From Sclerotiophoma versabilis (taxonomy: Eukaryota > Ascomycota > Dothideomycetes > Pleosporales > Didymellaceae): DNA of 64,000 bases. This document shows positions 12,501 through 22,807 of this stretch, piece by piece (position 1 is the stretch's first letter; every line of letters begins with the position of its first letter). The notes under the pieces are model-generated. The model had not been told where the DNA came from and searched no databases. It worked only from the letters and a program-made list of their open reading frames with translations. The stretch lies in the NCBI GenBank assembly GCA_012274445.1, contig JAAROD010000080.1:496001-560000 (forward strand), in the 5' to 3' direction. The position numbers were made by a program, and so were the translations under genes.

Positions 12501-13188
12501 TCGCGACGGCTGGCCTGACCTTGCTAAATCTTTCGAGACGCTACTCGACTGGAACGATGGCGACGTAGCAGACGTCTTCATGCGCGAATATGCTTTCAGC
12601 TACGAGGTGTTTGGCCAGAAGGTCGATGTTGACATGACCAAACACGAGAATGAACCATCATCCGGTGAAACACCACTGGTCACCAACGGGAACCGCCATG
12701 CTTTCGTCAGAGACTACGTTACGCATCTCATCTTGCACTCCATCCGCCCCCAGCTCAAGGCGTTCAAAAAGGGGTTCCATACCTGTCTCAACTCCCGTAG
12801 CCTCGAGCTATTCACACCCAAAACTTTCAAGAAACTTGTTGAAGGCACGCAAACCATTTCCATTCCCGAATTGCGTGCTTGCGCAACATACGAGGACTAC
12901 GACCCCACACACCTCACGGTGACGATGTTCTGGGACATCGTGCAGGAGTATTCGCAAGAAGACACGACGCACCTACTAGAATTTGTCACAGCAAGTGACA
13001 GAGTGCCGGTGACGGGTTACAAAAGTCTCACGTTCAATATTGTACGTATGGGAAACGATTCAGAGCAGCTGCCTACCAGCAGTACCTGCTTCGGAAAGCT
13101 CTATCTGCCTGAGTATAAGAATAAGGAGAAGATGAGGAAGAAGCTTGAGCTGGCAATTCAGAATGCAAAGGGCTTTGGTGTCGTGTGA
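9527..13188 (+). CDS. hul4: HECT E3 ubiquitin ligase with AZUL-like N-terminus (Hul4/UBE3A type)
   Basis: Transfers ubiquitin from an E2 to its own catalytic cysteine and then to substrates. Exons 9527-9747, 9807-11677 and 11726-13188 give 1184 residues, longer than yeast Hul4 (892). Residues about 74-132 resemble the AZUL zinc-binding domain of UBE3A: YLSQILHGC, then C83, C88, C93 and LCP with C131. A low-complexity, Q/S-rich middle follows (about 150-330). The HECT domain occupies roughly 800-1184: GLDHGGVTYEFF, NGITLPVTFPLAFYNLML and the catalytic motif LPTSSTCFGKLYLPEY with C1152. Splice joins in phases 2 and 1 restore conserved strings at both sites. The start context includes an overlapping two-codon uORF. 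Hul4 is implicated in nuclear quality control in yeast; substrates here are unknown. Confidence 0.92.
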
Positions 13189-14219
13189 GCTGGTTGGCAA
13201 GAACTGCTAAAGGGTCCTGTCTCCTGCATGTCAAAGCACAACCTGGGTATAGCGTACGGGTGGTGCCGCTAACGGAGCAGCTGGGCTGTGAAGTTGAACT
13301 CCGGCAGACTAGAAACTAGGCCTCGATAATTACACAAAGAATTGTGTCACACACAGCCGCCGGCCGAGCGACTATCTTACAATCAAATCGCAATCTGATA
13401 CCTACGATAGCTTTCCGTTACAACCAAGACTCCGAGATAGCAGCGATACACAAGTCAGAGCTCTTAAGGGAGCGCATGCGCACTCGATGTGTGTCGTGCG
13501 ACACGGACATTCGCTTGTAATCTTACATCATACTGCTCTTTGATCCATCTCCTTCCTTTCGTCCTTCGATCAGCCTTCTCGAAGCTTTGCCGATCTCCCC
13601 GACTCTAACACTAAATCTGCCTGGATCACCTCCAGACTCGCCCCGCCACCTCGCACTACCCATTCACGCCTCGCCGGACCCTGCCCGTTGCCAAAGTCAC
13701 AAATCGCAACAGTCACGATTAACTTGCACGTGACCCAAGATCACCAAGCTCTGATAAGGATTGCACTTCACAGTGGCTCGCGCGCGGCCGGCCAGTGATC
13801 TGACGTTCCGAGTTACGAAAGCTCGTCTAAGCCTTTACGCCCAGAGCGCTGTGATTGGCTCCAGGCTCTAGGAGTAGGAGATGATAGACGCATGCGGGAA
13901 GATTCGGGAAATCCAGGCTGGAGATAGGCCTGGGGTGACGATGTCGGCGCAGTGGGCTACGTGTGGGTTGCGTATCTGGGGAGAAATATATGGATTGGTA
14001 CCCCTAACGTGCCGTTTGAGGTAGTATAGCACATTGACACTTAAGACCACACCTCATACTTCGAACCGGATCCGACAACGCAACGATCCAGAAGTACCAT
14101 TGAACTGGAATTCGACATTATCACGCATCTGCATCAATCCACACCAAGCTTTGCACACTCCGAACCAGACTCGAGATCTCCACGCCTCAGCCTCTGGGTT
14201 GAAATTCACACAACACACA
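13189..14219. promoter_or_regulatory. Intergenic, upstream region of par32
   Basis: A 1-kb gap between the HECT gene end and par32. It contains an E-box palindrome CACGTG at 13727-13732 and a GATAAG word at 13753-13758, the latter being the core of fungal GATA-factor sites used in nitrogen control. Because yeast Par32 is tied to nitrogen signalling, the GATA word is worth noting, but single words of this length occur by chance. Confidence 0.35.
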
Positions 14220-14817
14220 ATGCCTTCCTCAACAAGTCCCAAACCCGACCCATACATCGTCTACGGTCGCGGCGGCGCAGGCAACATCCGTAAGTTCCCT
14301 CCGCTCTGTGATAATTCAAATGCGCGCTTACTAACCTGCCTCAGACCACCGGTCCACAATTCGCAGCGCATGGAAATCCATCAAAAACTCGCCCTCCACC
14401 TCTCCACCTGTGACCTTCTCCGTCAGCCCGGACAACTACTACGCTGCCTGGAACGCCAAGTCCGAGGACCCGCGCAAGGCGCGTCGGGAGAACCAGTTAG
14501 CTTCGTCAGTGGACGATGGCGAGGGGCTGAAAAGGAATGCGTCGAGCGGGTCATTGTCGCTATTCAGATCGGATGGCATCAAGCGCAATACTTCCTCCGG
14601 TAGCCTGTTTAGTCTGAGCAGGAGCGAAACGGGGTCGCGCAGTCATAATGGATTGAGCGGGCTGAGCAAGATCTTTGGACGTAGGGCGAGTGTCGAGGAT
14701 GATAGGAGTGTTAGCACAAGTACGACTGTGGAGAGTGTGCAGGAGGAGGAAGAAGATGCGGATATGATGATCATGCGGAGTACAAAGGATAAGGGGAAAG
14801 CTAGGGCTCAGGAGTAG
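14220..14817 (+). CDS. par32: Par32-like small phosphoprotein (DUF3602)
   Basis: 180 residues from exons 14220-14289 and 14345-14817, phase-1 join across a 55-nt intron with GTAAGT donor. The N-terminal motif YIVYGRGGAGNI (residues 12-23) is the hallmark of the fungal DUF3602/Par32 family. Yeast Par32 is hyperphosphorylated when TORC1 is inhibited and acts on ammonium transporters; that role is carried over from the family, not seen here. A nine-residue serine-rich unit repeats: KRNASSGSL at 86-94 and KRNTSSGSL at 103-111, each with an R-x-x-S phosphosite pattern; another basic site, FGRRAS, is at 134-139. An acidic stretch (about 154-163) precedes a basic C-terminus. No membrane segment or signal peptide, so likely cytosolic. 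Confidence 0.85.
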
Positions 14818-16206
14818 TGGTGGCTTTGGGTCGTTTTGTTTGTTTGTTATGCGATTTAGCGAGCGATACCATGGATGGAACTGGATTCGATGCGAAGTAC
14901 TGGATAGGAAAAGCAATGGTTCTCTTAGAATGGTGTTTTGAGCTCTCTTGTGATGTGTGATGAGTACGGTTAAGCTGTGTCTCCTCTGTGATGATCCTCG
15001 TTGCCTGGCAAGGACACGCATACAGATGCGCCCACGTGCCCTGTAAGTAGCCACACTATCGATATCCTCGGTACAGGCTTGCCACAGCGGCTAGATAGAG
15101 TGAACAAACACCTCACAAGTTTGCCTGTAATTTTGGCGGCAGACATGCAGTAGTGGACGGTCAAAAAACACACGCGCTTGACCATGAATGCACCCATCAA
15201 CGGCACGCCCCGATATCAAATGTGAGTCCTTCAATATTGGCGTAAGCAGCGAAAGCCAGCACAAGAGTCGTCCTAGTGCATACAGCAAGCGACAAGAGGG
15301 CAGACAGTGTTGGTAAAAGTCGTGTTTAAAACTTTAACTATGGGTATTCCATTTGGAGAAGCCAAGGCAGAAGCAAATACAGGTCCTCTCTCCAAGTTCC
15401 TATGCTGCCAGCCAGCATTCAAGTTGACTAGTAGTTTGACAGCAGAGAAAATTCTCGAGAATAGACAACATCAAGGGGATCCTTGCACCGGATAAGTGAG
15501 CAAAAATGCGGTGACGAGTTTTCGCCATCTCGTGTGGGAAATTACACGCATACATATGTATACCTTCACCATGGCAACCTGTATATATTAGCTCGCCAGT
15601 CTTGTAGGTATCTCTACGAACATTGTCCGCAAGTGCTGTTGGTATGGGAGCTGATGTGTACGCAGGGTCCTTACGGAAAGCCAAACTACCCTTATTAGTC
15701 GCACAGTATAGCTTCGTAAGAAGGGATTCGTGCTTTACTTTCGTGAGGCAAGTGTGCTACAATTTGTCTAATACATCGGTCGTATCCAAATTCCAGTAAC
15801 TATCTTCTTTCGCAGCGAAAGCTCTCCTTACAGTAAGTAACAAGTCCGTAGTGCCTCGATGGTGGCCCTGCGCGCATTGCTGTGTTTTCCGAATGCTGCT
15901 CTCTTGAGATTGGCATACTTAGCATCAATCTTTGAAGATCAGGTCCAACTCTGACACGCTAAAATCGCCGGTATGGAAAATGTGCTTGTACAAGCATGCT
16001 TTTGAGCTTTTTCACATCATACGAATATGACAGCATCTTCTTGGATCAAGATCACGACATCTATCCTTTCATTGAAATTATCATATTAAGGGCCTATGCT
16101 AGTAAGCTACTGAAGAACCATATATAGATATCACGCCCAAAGCAAAATCCATCTGCAGACATGTACATCAACGCAGATTAGGGCAATTCCATGGAAATCG
16201 AACGAT
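14818..16206. other. Intergenic, no gene seen
   Basis: 1.4 kb between the convergent 3' ends of par32 and the first SAT4 gene. All frames are short and none shows family features. AT-rich segments near 15,900-16,150. No tRNA or repeat recognised. Confidence 0.6.
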
Positions 16207-17497
16207 TCAGGCTACGCTTGGAGGTGTACGGGGTCGCGACCCAAAATCGTCATTGAAGAGTGGGTATCGTGGCTGTTGCGCCCCGCTTGGAAGAGCTGGA
16301 AGAGCTGGAAGAGGCCGGTCCACAAGACTTGTCGCAGACGCTGTGAGTGGTATCGGCCTTGAGAAGCTTCCTAATCCATACGCAGTGCTACCAAGACCAT
16401 ACACGGTTGTTTCATGTATTTTATCTCGGGGGTTACCCTTGCAGGGGCGCTGCGATGCGCCCTTGACTTTTGAACAGGTTTTCGACACATGAGTCCAAAA
16501 AACTCGCATCGAAGGAAGATTGTGCGCAACCGCTGCAAGGCTCATTCCGAGGGCACCCACTATCATCATCTCGCCGACTGTTCCTGAAGTGTCCGTCCCC
16601 GAGTTAAGCGTTCGCAGAGAGTGCATGCGTATGAAGCCCAGCGTGACAGCAGCGCCGCCAACGGCGAACATGCAGCAAATGTGCACCTTGCGGCGAACTG
16701 GTAGCTGTATTGAGTAGAATATGGGCATAGGTAAGATCAGGACGTATAGGTTGAGCAAAGAGTTCTGTGTTCGAAGTCAGTCCCGGCAAAGGTAAGAGCA
16801 GGATTGTGGACCTACCAACACAGCTGGTGCAAAGAGGGAAAACCCTACATCCATACACTGTGCAGTCATGCGCTCCATGGGCCTGAAAGCTGCTGTGATT
16901 GGTCTGCATCGAAAGACGATGATCAGGACATTGAAAATGAGCAGCATCCCATCCATACCAAATCCCATTCCGATCCAGAATCGGAAGTTGGATTGGGCCG
17001 AGAATCGCAGGTAAAAGGTGAAGAAAGCAGTCCGGATGATGAAGTGCAGGACGGCATCGTAGATGATGGAAGTAACGAAGAACCACTGCATCGTTTAGCG
17101 ACATCGTAATAGCAGATCAGCGATAGACATACAGTGAGAACATTCCCGCTAGGGTCGAAATAATTGCAACTGTTGGGCTCGGGTCTGATGCACTGTTAGA
17201 CACGATAGTAACTCGATCGTCACTCGATATTTACCCCGAACAGCCCAAGGCAAAAGCTCTTTGCCAGAGACCTAACGCCCCAAGGAGGAACACCTAGACT
17301 ATATGTCAGTCAAAACTAGACAGGACAACGAGCGGATACTGAAGACTTACGCCGACAACCAAGGACATTACATCATCAGCCTTCCAACCTCGCTTCACGA
17401 ATCTGCAACAGTAAGATCTGAGTACGCAAGAAGCAATGGCGACAGGAAAGCTGGTCCAGGTGACGATGTACGTAACGACTTGCAAAGCTGTCGACAT
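16207..17497 (-). CDS. SAT4/rhodopsin-domain seven-helix membrane protein, copy 1
   Basis: Fungal integral membrane protein of the SAT4 (rhodopsin-like) family, related to Pth11-type receptors; ligand and function unknown. Five exons: 17497-17351, 17293-17235, 17184-17133, 17085-16817 region ending 16816, and 16764-16207; introns of 57, 50, 47 and 51 nt; 361 residues. Family motifs: CRFVKRGWKADD after helix 1, the segment CNYFDPSGNVLT, WFFVTSIIYDAVLHFI, IRTAFFTFYLRFS and LNLYVLILPMPIFYSIQLPV with RRK following. The C-terminal 90 residues are cytosolic-looking, proline/serine-rich (PLPALPALPSG). It has a paralogue at 22808-24123 of identical length sharing three intron positions. Start codon: first ATG in frame before helix 1; a longer N-terminus is not excluded. 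Confidence 0.85.
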
Positions 17498-18497
17498 TGT
17501 TGGTGGTGACTAGAAGCTTCAATCTGTGGTACACAGTAAAAGCTCGCAAAGAAGTCATGTTGTGAAGCTACTGTCGAAGGGATACTGGGAAGTTCGTTCA
17601 TTCACAACGCAAACGGTTGCGGTGGTGAAGGACGTGACTGAAACCAACAAAGAACCCTGCGAGTTGGAGGCGTGACAAGCGGCACCCTCTGCTGTGAGTT
17701 CAATCAGGACAAGACAATAGATGTAGCTAGGGGGGAAATGCTATGACAACGCTGTTCTTGTCTGTAAATAGACCGGCCTCTACGCGCGGGATAGTAGAGA
17801 TTCACAAACAGACTGCTTCGTTGTGCAAAACCATAACCACAGCGCTTTGAATGCATAAAGTGACTATGTAATCAGCGGTGTTGCTTGATCCATTGTCTAT
17901 CAAATCGGACGTTGCGCAGCATGACGATGTTTGCACTGCATGGCGCCAAGAGTCCGAGGTGTCGAGGAGCGTGGCTATTGCCGAGCTTCACGCAATGGCT
18001 ATCGTAGTACAGCAGGTTGATCAAAATTAGGAGAAGAAACGTGCGTATGTGTTGAAACGAGAGTCTGATAGCAGCTCAGAGCGACGAAGGTGGATGGCTG
18101 TTGCTATAGCTGACTAAGTTGAAGCGTGCCACTCACAGATGCCAAAAGTGGATGGACCGCGACTGCTCTGACACTTGCCATTCCTGGTAGGCGATGCGAC
18201 CTTCCATTGTTATTGATAATTCTACACCACTCCGTTCTTGAAGGACTCGACACTAAATTGCAAGGTAAGACTTGCGGAGGTTTTCTACTGCGACTACGCT
18301 GGCGCGGAAGTTTAGGCGCCAACGGCCGGCATCAGCGAAGCGACGCACGAAAGTCAGCGCATGACTCCTCGCCAACCACGCTATCGTTTCATTCTTAAAG
18401 CCATCGAAGCTCTACAAAAATCCAGCAAGCCTACTGTGCTATTTTCAGCCGCTATAGATAAATTGCAGACAGACACCCTTTCATCAACAGTACCATC
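17498..18497. other. Intergenic upstream of SAT4 copy 1
   Basis: About 1 kb including the promoter of the SAT4 gene on the minus strand and the upstream flank of tRNA-Glu. Open frames are short; nothing recognisable. Confidence 0.6.
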
Positions 18498-18590
18498 TCC
18501 GGTATAGTCCAGAGGCTAGGATATTCCGCTTTCAACCGATCACTCGATTGAAGAACCGGAAAGACCCGGGTTCGATTCCCGGTACCGGAA
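18498..18590 (+). tRNA. tRNA-Glu (anticodon UUC) with intron
   Basis: Perfect 7-bp acceptor stem (TCCGGTA with TACCGGA), D-arm GTCC/GGAT, anticodon stem TTCCG/CGGAA, loop CTTTCAC with anticodon TTC, and T-arm CCGGGTTCGATTCCCGG containing a consensus B box. A 21-nt intron interrupts the anticodon loop one base 3' of the anticodon (about 18535-18555). Mature length 72 nt. A T-run follows at 18601. Confidence 0.93.
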
Positions 18591-18600
18591 ACACCATTTC

Positions 18601-18605
18601 TTTTT
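18601..18605 (+). terminator. Pol III terminator of tRNA-Glu
   Basis: Five T residues 11 bases after the tRNA 3' end, in a TTTCTTTTT context, as expected for RNA polymerase III termination. Confidence 0.75.
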
Positions 18606-19054
18606 GTGCTGTGCATACTTTTTGCATAGTTGGTGGAATAGGGGGCTTAAGGTTTGGCCGAGGGCCTGTCGCACGCCCGGAGGCGAGCATGGCACTTGTA
18701 GAACACATGAAAGTAAGCATGAGAATCGGTGCGCATATTGGCTTGATTTTCAAACAGCATCTTGTTTTCCCCCTTTGGCATGCCGTCTCCTGCTTAGGTA
18801 TGGCCAGATAGCATGAGTTTAGATTTCTCTGTCGCTGTCTACAAGTTTCTATGTTTCAAGACGTACGATTGTGGGCAGAGGCTCGCTTGATATTCGACTC
18901 AACCCCGCAGTGGATTAGCATCCCGCATCTGCCCTCTCAACAGCTTTCGGGCAGGTCACCATTGGGTATCACCATGCAGAAAAACATCATTGCCAGCCTA
19001 CTGACAATAAGCTCTGGTATATGTAGCACTTAACCGGATGACTAACCAATCAAA
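18606..19054. other. Spacer between the two tRNA genes
   Basis: 449 bp between tRNA-Glu and tRNA-Ser. Frames in this stretch run through or beside the tRNA and are not genes. Nothing else seen. Confidence 0.6.
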
Positions 19055-19153
19055 GACAGCGTGCCAGAGTGGTTAATGGGTATGACTCGAACGAGTTCAT
19101 CTACTAGATATCATATGGCTTCGGCCGCGCAGGTTCGAATCCTGCCGCTGTCG
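19055..19153 (+). tRNA. tRNA-Ser (anticodon CGA) with intron
   Basis: Perfect acceptor stem GACAGCG/CGCTGTC with G discriminator, D-arm CCA/TGG with AGTGGTTAA loop, anticodon stem TATGA/TCATA around CTCGAA, a class II variable arm (TGGCTTCGGCC) and T-arm GCAGGTTCGAATCCTGC. An 18-nt intron lies after the base 3' of the anticodon (about 19093-19110). Mature length about 81 nt. Yeast tRNA-Ser(CGA) is also intron-bearing. Confidence 0.93.
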
Positions 19154-19166
19154 TATGATCACAATA

Positions 19167-19171
19167 TTTTT
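19167..19171 (+). terminator. Pol III terminator of tRNA-Ser
   Basis: Run of five T residues 14 bases after the tRNA 3' end. Confidence 0.7.
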
Positions 19172-19498
19172 GTCAAAATGTCTTCAATCTGCCCAGCCGG
19201 CGATGTGTAGGCTGTACTTGCCTTTTTGCTGCAACACTGCGCTCCAACGAAACCACAATGATAAGTTCGGTATGCTTCGTAGGCCATTCTGCAATGGGGT
19301 AATGAGCAAAGCACAAGCATGCAAGTAAGGTCTTGGATGATATCTGAGTTGTGCTGAAGATTGCCTTCTATCAAGTAGTTTGATTGCGTCTCGATCCTGT
19401 GTCCGCGTTGCGTCAGTTGAACGTGACCGCGCGCACGCGCGACGCGTCTGCTTTCAACACCTTGCTCTTACAGACATGCCACACGACATACCAGCACC
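19172..19498. other. Spacer upstream of the 588-residue unknown gene
   Basis: About 330 bp; presumably the promoter of the downstream gene. Contains GCGCGCACGCGCGACGCG-like GC-rich alternation near 19430-19445. No other feature. Confidence 0.5.
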
Positions 19499-21361
19499 AT
19501 GACAAAGGCCTCAGTGCCTGCGCCGCAACACAAGCCGTCTTCTGGCGCGACCAGAAAAGACGCGCCATCCGCAGCGCTTGAGGCTGTAGGAACACGGCCA
19601 CGACGCGCACAACGGCGCCCTACCAAGCCCGCAGCATACGAGCTTGCAAACCATGCAAAGGCGTTCATCGAGGGCTTTCAGTGTAAACTTCCTGTCTAGC
19701 CCCAAGTTTCTATCTCTAAAACATCACAGTCGCAAACGCGTATGACTTCCTTTACAGCCTGCTCGCAGCTGGTACCTCCATCTCTACGCCTGCGCAGCCT
19801 TACATTGGCTTCCTCCCACCACCCTCACAGATCGCGCTCGCCGCCTCTCTCATCCCCCACAGGTTCAAGAAAATTTCGGCGGATAGCAGCAGAGGCTCTG
19901 ATGCAGCTCTTCGCTACCTACAATGTATTTTGAACACGATAGAAGCACCAGCATACCCGTATGTTCGACAAGCTTTCACTTTCTCTACCGAGCGCACACA
20001 GCGGCGTCCACGCGGGTACAGGAATGCGACTAGAAGTCTGTCTCCTGAAGACGCCGACAACCTCGACCACCTCTACTGCGAAGCAGCCAACGACAAGAGT
20101 CTGTGGCACAGAGCAGACGACTTCTGGCACGTTGTTGGGTGGGCGTTCAATTGCTCTGTGGCATACAAGAAGCGATGGAAGCGATGGAAGTTTTGGCTCA
20201 CAGTCATGCTGGACTTCTTGGAGGCAGATTGGGATGTCTGTGTCAAACAGAGCCAGCATGACGAAACAGGGCCAGAAGCTACATCGCGGCAAAGCCTTAT
20301 CTGGCACTATATTGTTGGTGAGAATCAGTCGATGACGCGGATGACAAGACGTCGCATTGCCAAAGCCATCTTTGCGATAGCATCAGCCGATTCCTTGAAG
20401 GATTATCCTGAGATCTGGGAGAACGAGACTAGAGAGCCAGAAGAGAGAGCGAACAAAAAGCAGAAACTCGGCAATGTCGATTTTGAGACGGGCGAGGTCG
20501 CAGACTACGATAGCGACGAAGAGATGACAGGCGCTCCACAACGAGTGACACGACCTATCGAACGCAAGTTCGATGTCACTCCTCCGCCTGACCTTCCGCA
20601 CATCAATGACGGCCGCTTGGACTTGCACGAAACTATAGAACGGCTCGGCGGCAGCGAAGCAATAACATTGCGACAGCGACTCCTAGCGTTGGTGAGTCTG
20701 GGTACTGTCTTATGGCCGACTTTGTACTGACAGGTCTTAGTTGTCACAAGTGGCCACCAAGCTTCCCGATTACTTTACAACTCTCAGCGATTGGTTTGAT
20801 AACGTCGTGGAGGATTTCCGGTATCTGCCCACCATGGCCTTCAATGTGTTCCTCACCACGTTGACAGTGCCTGGCCCCATGAAGTACATGTTCCTTGCGA
20901 ACCTGTTACTGCCTTTTGTCAGCTGTAAGCTACCCGACTATTTCCGCTACGACCCAATGCAAGAACACTTCGAATCCATCTTGTTGCCGCTCAAGGGCAG
21001 CCAGAGCTTTGCAGCTAATGCCAAGGTCTCTCTCATTCTTGAGCAGCTGTTCAAGCTCATGATGGCGGAAGATGGACTCCAGCTCACAGATGCGCTACGA
21101 GAAGCTATGGAGATCGGGATACAAGCAAGACATGACGTTTATGGTTCTGGCAGAGGCAAGAGAGGCAATGCTGGGGAGGAGAAGCAGGCACGACAGCTCA
21201 TGGAAGCTAGCTCAGGACGGCTTTTGGGTATGCTGGAGGTACTCGAGATTATTTCGGGCAAGCCGCCGCAGAAAAAGGTGGGCCACAAGAACAGTGCATT
21301 TCCATCTTTTGGATCTGGATCTCCGCTCTCGTCGGTACCAAGCGATACTGAAGAGGAATAG
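19499..21361 (+). CDS. Unrecognised 588-residue protein, probably nuclear
   Basis: I do not recognise this family. Exons 19499-19682, 19730-20691 and 20741-21361 join to one 588-residue frame. The second donor choice (GTAAAC at 19683, not GTGTAA at 19681) is forced because only it keeps frame. The protein begins with a basic, alanine/proline-rich tail (RPRRAQRRPTKPAAYELA), then looks mainly alpha-helical with conserved-looking aromatic stretches (HVVGWAFNCSVAYKKRW, FWLTVMLDFLEADWDV, FNVFLTTLTVPGPMKYMFLANLLLPFVS broken over several helices). A mid-region RANKKQKLG resembles a nuclear localisation signal and is followed by an acidic patch (DYDSDEE). The C-terminus is serine-rich and ends in EEE. 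No membrane segment is convincing. Long uninterrupted coding exons with good splice sites make a real gene likely. Confidence 0.8.
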
Positions 21362-21498
21362 AGGTCGCCTTGGTACAAGCCACGATGTGGCCCTCGGCAA
21401 GAGGTGTTTTGTGAAGGCTAGATGTGAAGAGTGACCTCGAATCATATCTCCGTTTTCTAGATTCCGTAGCCATCCTTAGAAAAATTCTTTACATATCT

Positions 21499-22542
21499 TT
21501 ACATTCCCTCCTCGCTCGCCCTAGCCTTCCCCATACCTCCCTCCCTCTTCTCAGCAATCCACTCACACTCCTCAGCCCTCCCATCCAACTCCTCCCACCC
21601 GCCCCTCTCCATATCTTCTAGCGTCTCATTCTTCTGCCTCAACCACTGCCACTGCAACACAATCTGACTCGCCCTCACGACAAGCCATTTGTCACTCCAT
21701 CCACTCACCTCCTTGTCGCTCAGCAGCAAGTAGTTATCAAGCGGCGTAACGTAATGCTTCATCCTCTCCCTCACACCATACGTCATAAACCCGCCAGGCG
21801 GCGCAGCAATCAGCGTAGACCACACATTCGGCATCAGTTTTCTCCTTTTACACTCTTTCTCCTCTCTTTTCATTTCCGCATCTTCCACAGGGCCATCAAC
21901 AGACTTCCCGTTATGATCTGCATGGAGAGGTATAGCGGGCGGCACCGAAGCAACACTCGTATCCCTCTTCCCCACTGGTCCATCGCCGACACACCACTCC
22001 CTCAGCATGTCGTACCGCAGCACCAGTCTGATGGCGAGCTGCTTCTTGCGGTCATATAGTCTTCCCATCGCTAGTCTGTTTTCGGCGATTTGCTCAGGAA
22101 GTAAGGTTCGCGTTACTAGAAATACAAACTCCTCGAGCATAGATCTGGCGGATTTGTGATCCAAGGTGCTGGAAGTCCTGAACGTGCTGGATAGGAGTGC
22201 TGGCCAGTTGGTTGAAAGGGATACTGGGCGCAAGAGCTCTTCCTCCACCGGTTTTATGGCGGAGTGTAGTTGGCCCCAGCATAGGATACTGTCTAGACTT
22301 CCTTCGAGGGTGCCAGAGAACGGGCTTGGAACTGTGGGTGCGAGAAAGTAATGCGATGGTATGCGGGCCGTTTGTGGCGCTTCAGTGGATGGTGCAGCGT
22401 CAGAGTTGGTTGAAGTTGCACGTACGCCGCGGGTGCCACTGCGGCGTGTGAGTGGCGGGGCTGGGAATGGGCGAGGCGTAGGGTGCATGTCATCGGAGAG
22501 AATGCTGTACACGCGGTAGTTATGGCGAGCCAGGGCGGTCAT
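21499..22542 (-). CDS. Unrecognised 347-residue protein
   Basis: Intronless frame of 347 residues, convergent with the previous gene (137 bp apart). I do not recognise the family. The first 70 residues are low-complexity, rich in P, S, T, R. Residues about 85-340 look helical, with WPALLSSTFRTSSTL, MLEEFVFLVTRTLLPEQIA and RLYDRKKQLAIRLVLRYDM. A basic segment EEKECKRRKL (about 229-238) could be a nuclear signal. The C-terminal part carries several tryptophans (WSDKWLVV, LQWQWLRQ) and ends in a charged E/G/R tail. No signal peptide or membrane helix. Length and composition support coding; an alternative start at the internal Met 19 is possible. Confidence 0.7.
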   Translation of the reverse strand: MTALARHNYRVYSILSDDMHPTPRPFPAPPLTRRSGTRGVRATSTNSDAAPSTEAPQTARIPSHYFLAPTVPSPFSGTLEGSLDSILCWGQLHSAIKPVEEELLRPVSLSTNWPALLSSTFRTSSTLDHKSARSMLEEFVFLVTRTLLPEQIAENRLAMGRLYDRKKQLAIRLVLRYDMLREWCVGDGPVGKRDTSVASVPPAIPLHADHNGKSVDGPVEDAEMKREEKECKRRKLMPNVWSTLIAAPPGGFMTYGVRERMKHYVTPLDNYLLLSDKEVSGWSDKWLVVRASQIVLQWQWLRQKNETLEDMERGGWEELDGRAEECEWIAEKREGGMGKARASEEGM

Positions 22543-22807
22543 TGTAGTGATCTCTATGTATGAGGAGTGCTGGAAAATAGTTGGCTATAGTCAAGTTGGG
22601 AAAATGCAAAGGTAAAGGTGAAATAGCGAGTCATTACAGTGAAGGTGAAGAAGAGCATAGATTGCGTCAATGCTTCGTAGAAGCAAACGGTTATGGCCAT
22701 GGATGGATATGGATTTCAAACCAAGGTATGACAGGTTCCTCATGGTGGCCGGCCTACAATACTAGAGCGTTGTTGATGTTGTTAACAGTTATGGCTCTGA
22801 TGTTGGA

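Noticed and set aside
18532..18816. Open frames across tRNA-Glu
   Set aside because: They run through a well-formed tRNA gene and have no protein features.
19681..19729. GTGTAA donor for intron 1 of the 588-residue gene
   Set aside because: Leads to a stop codon five codons into exon 2; the GTAAAC donor two bases on keeps the frame.
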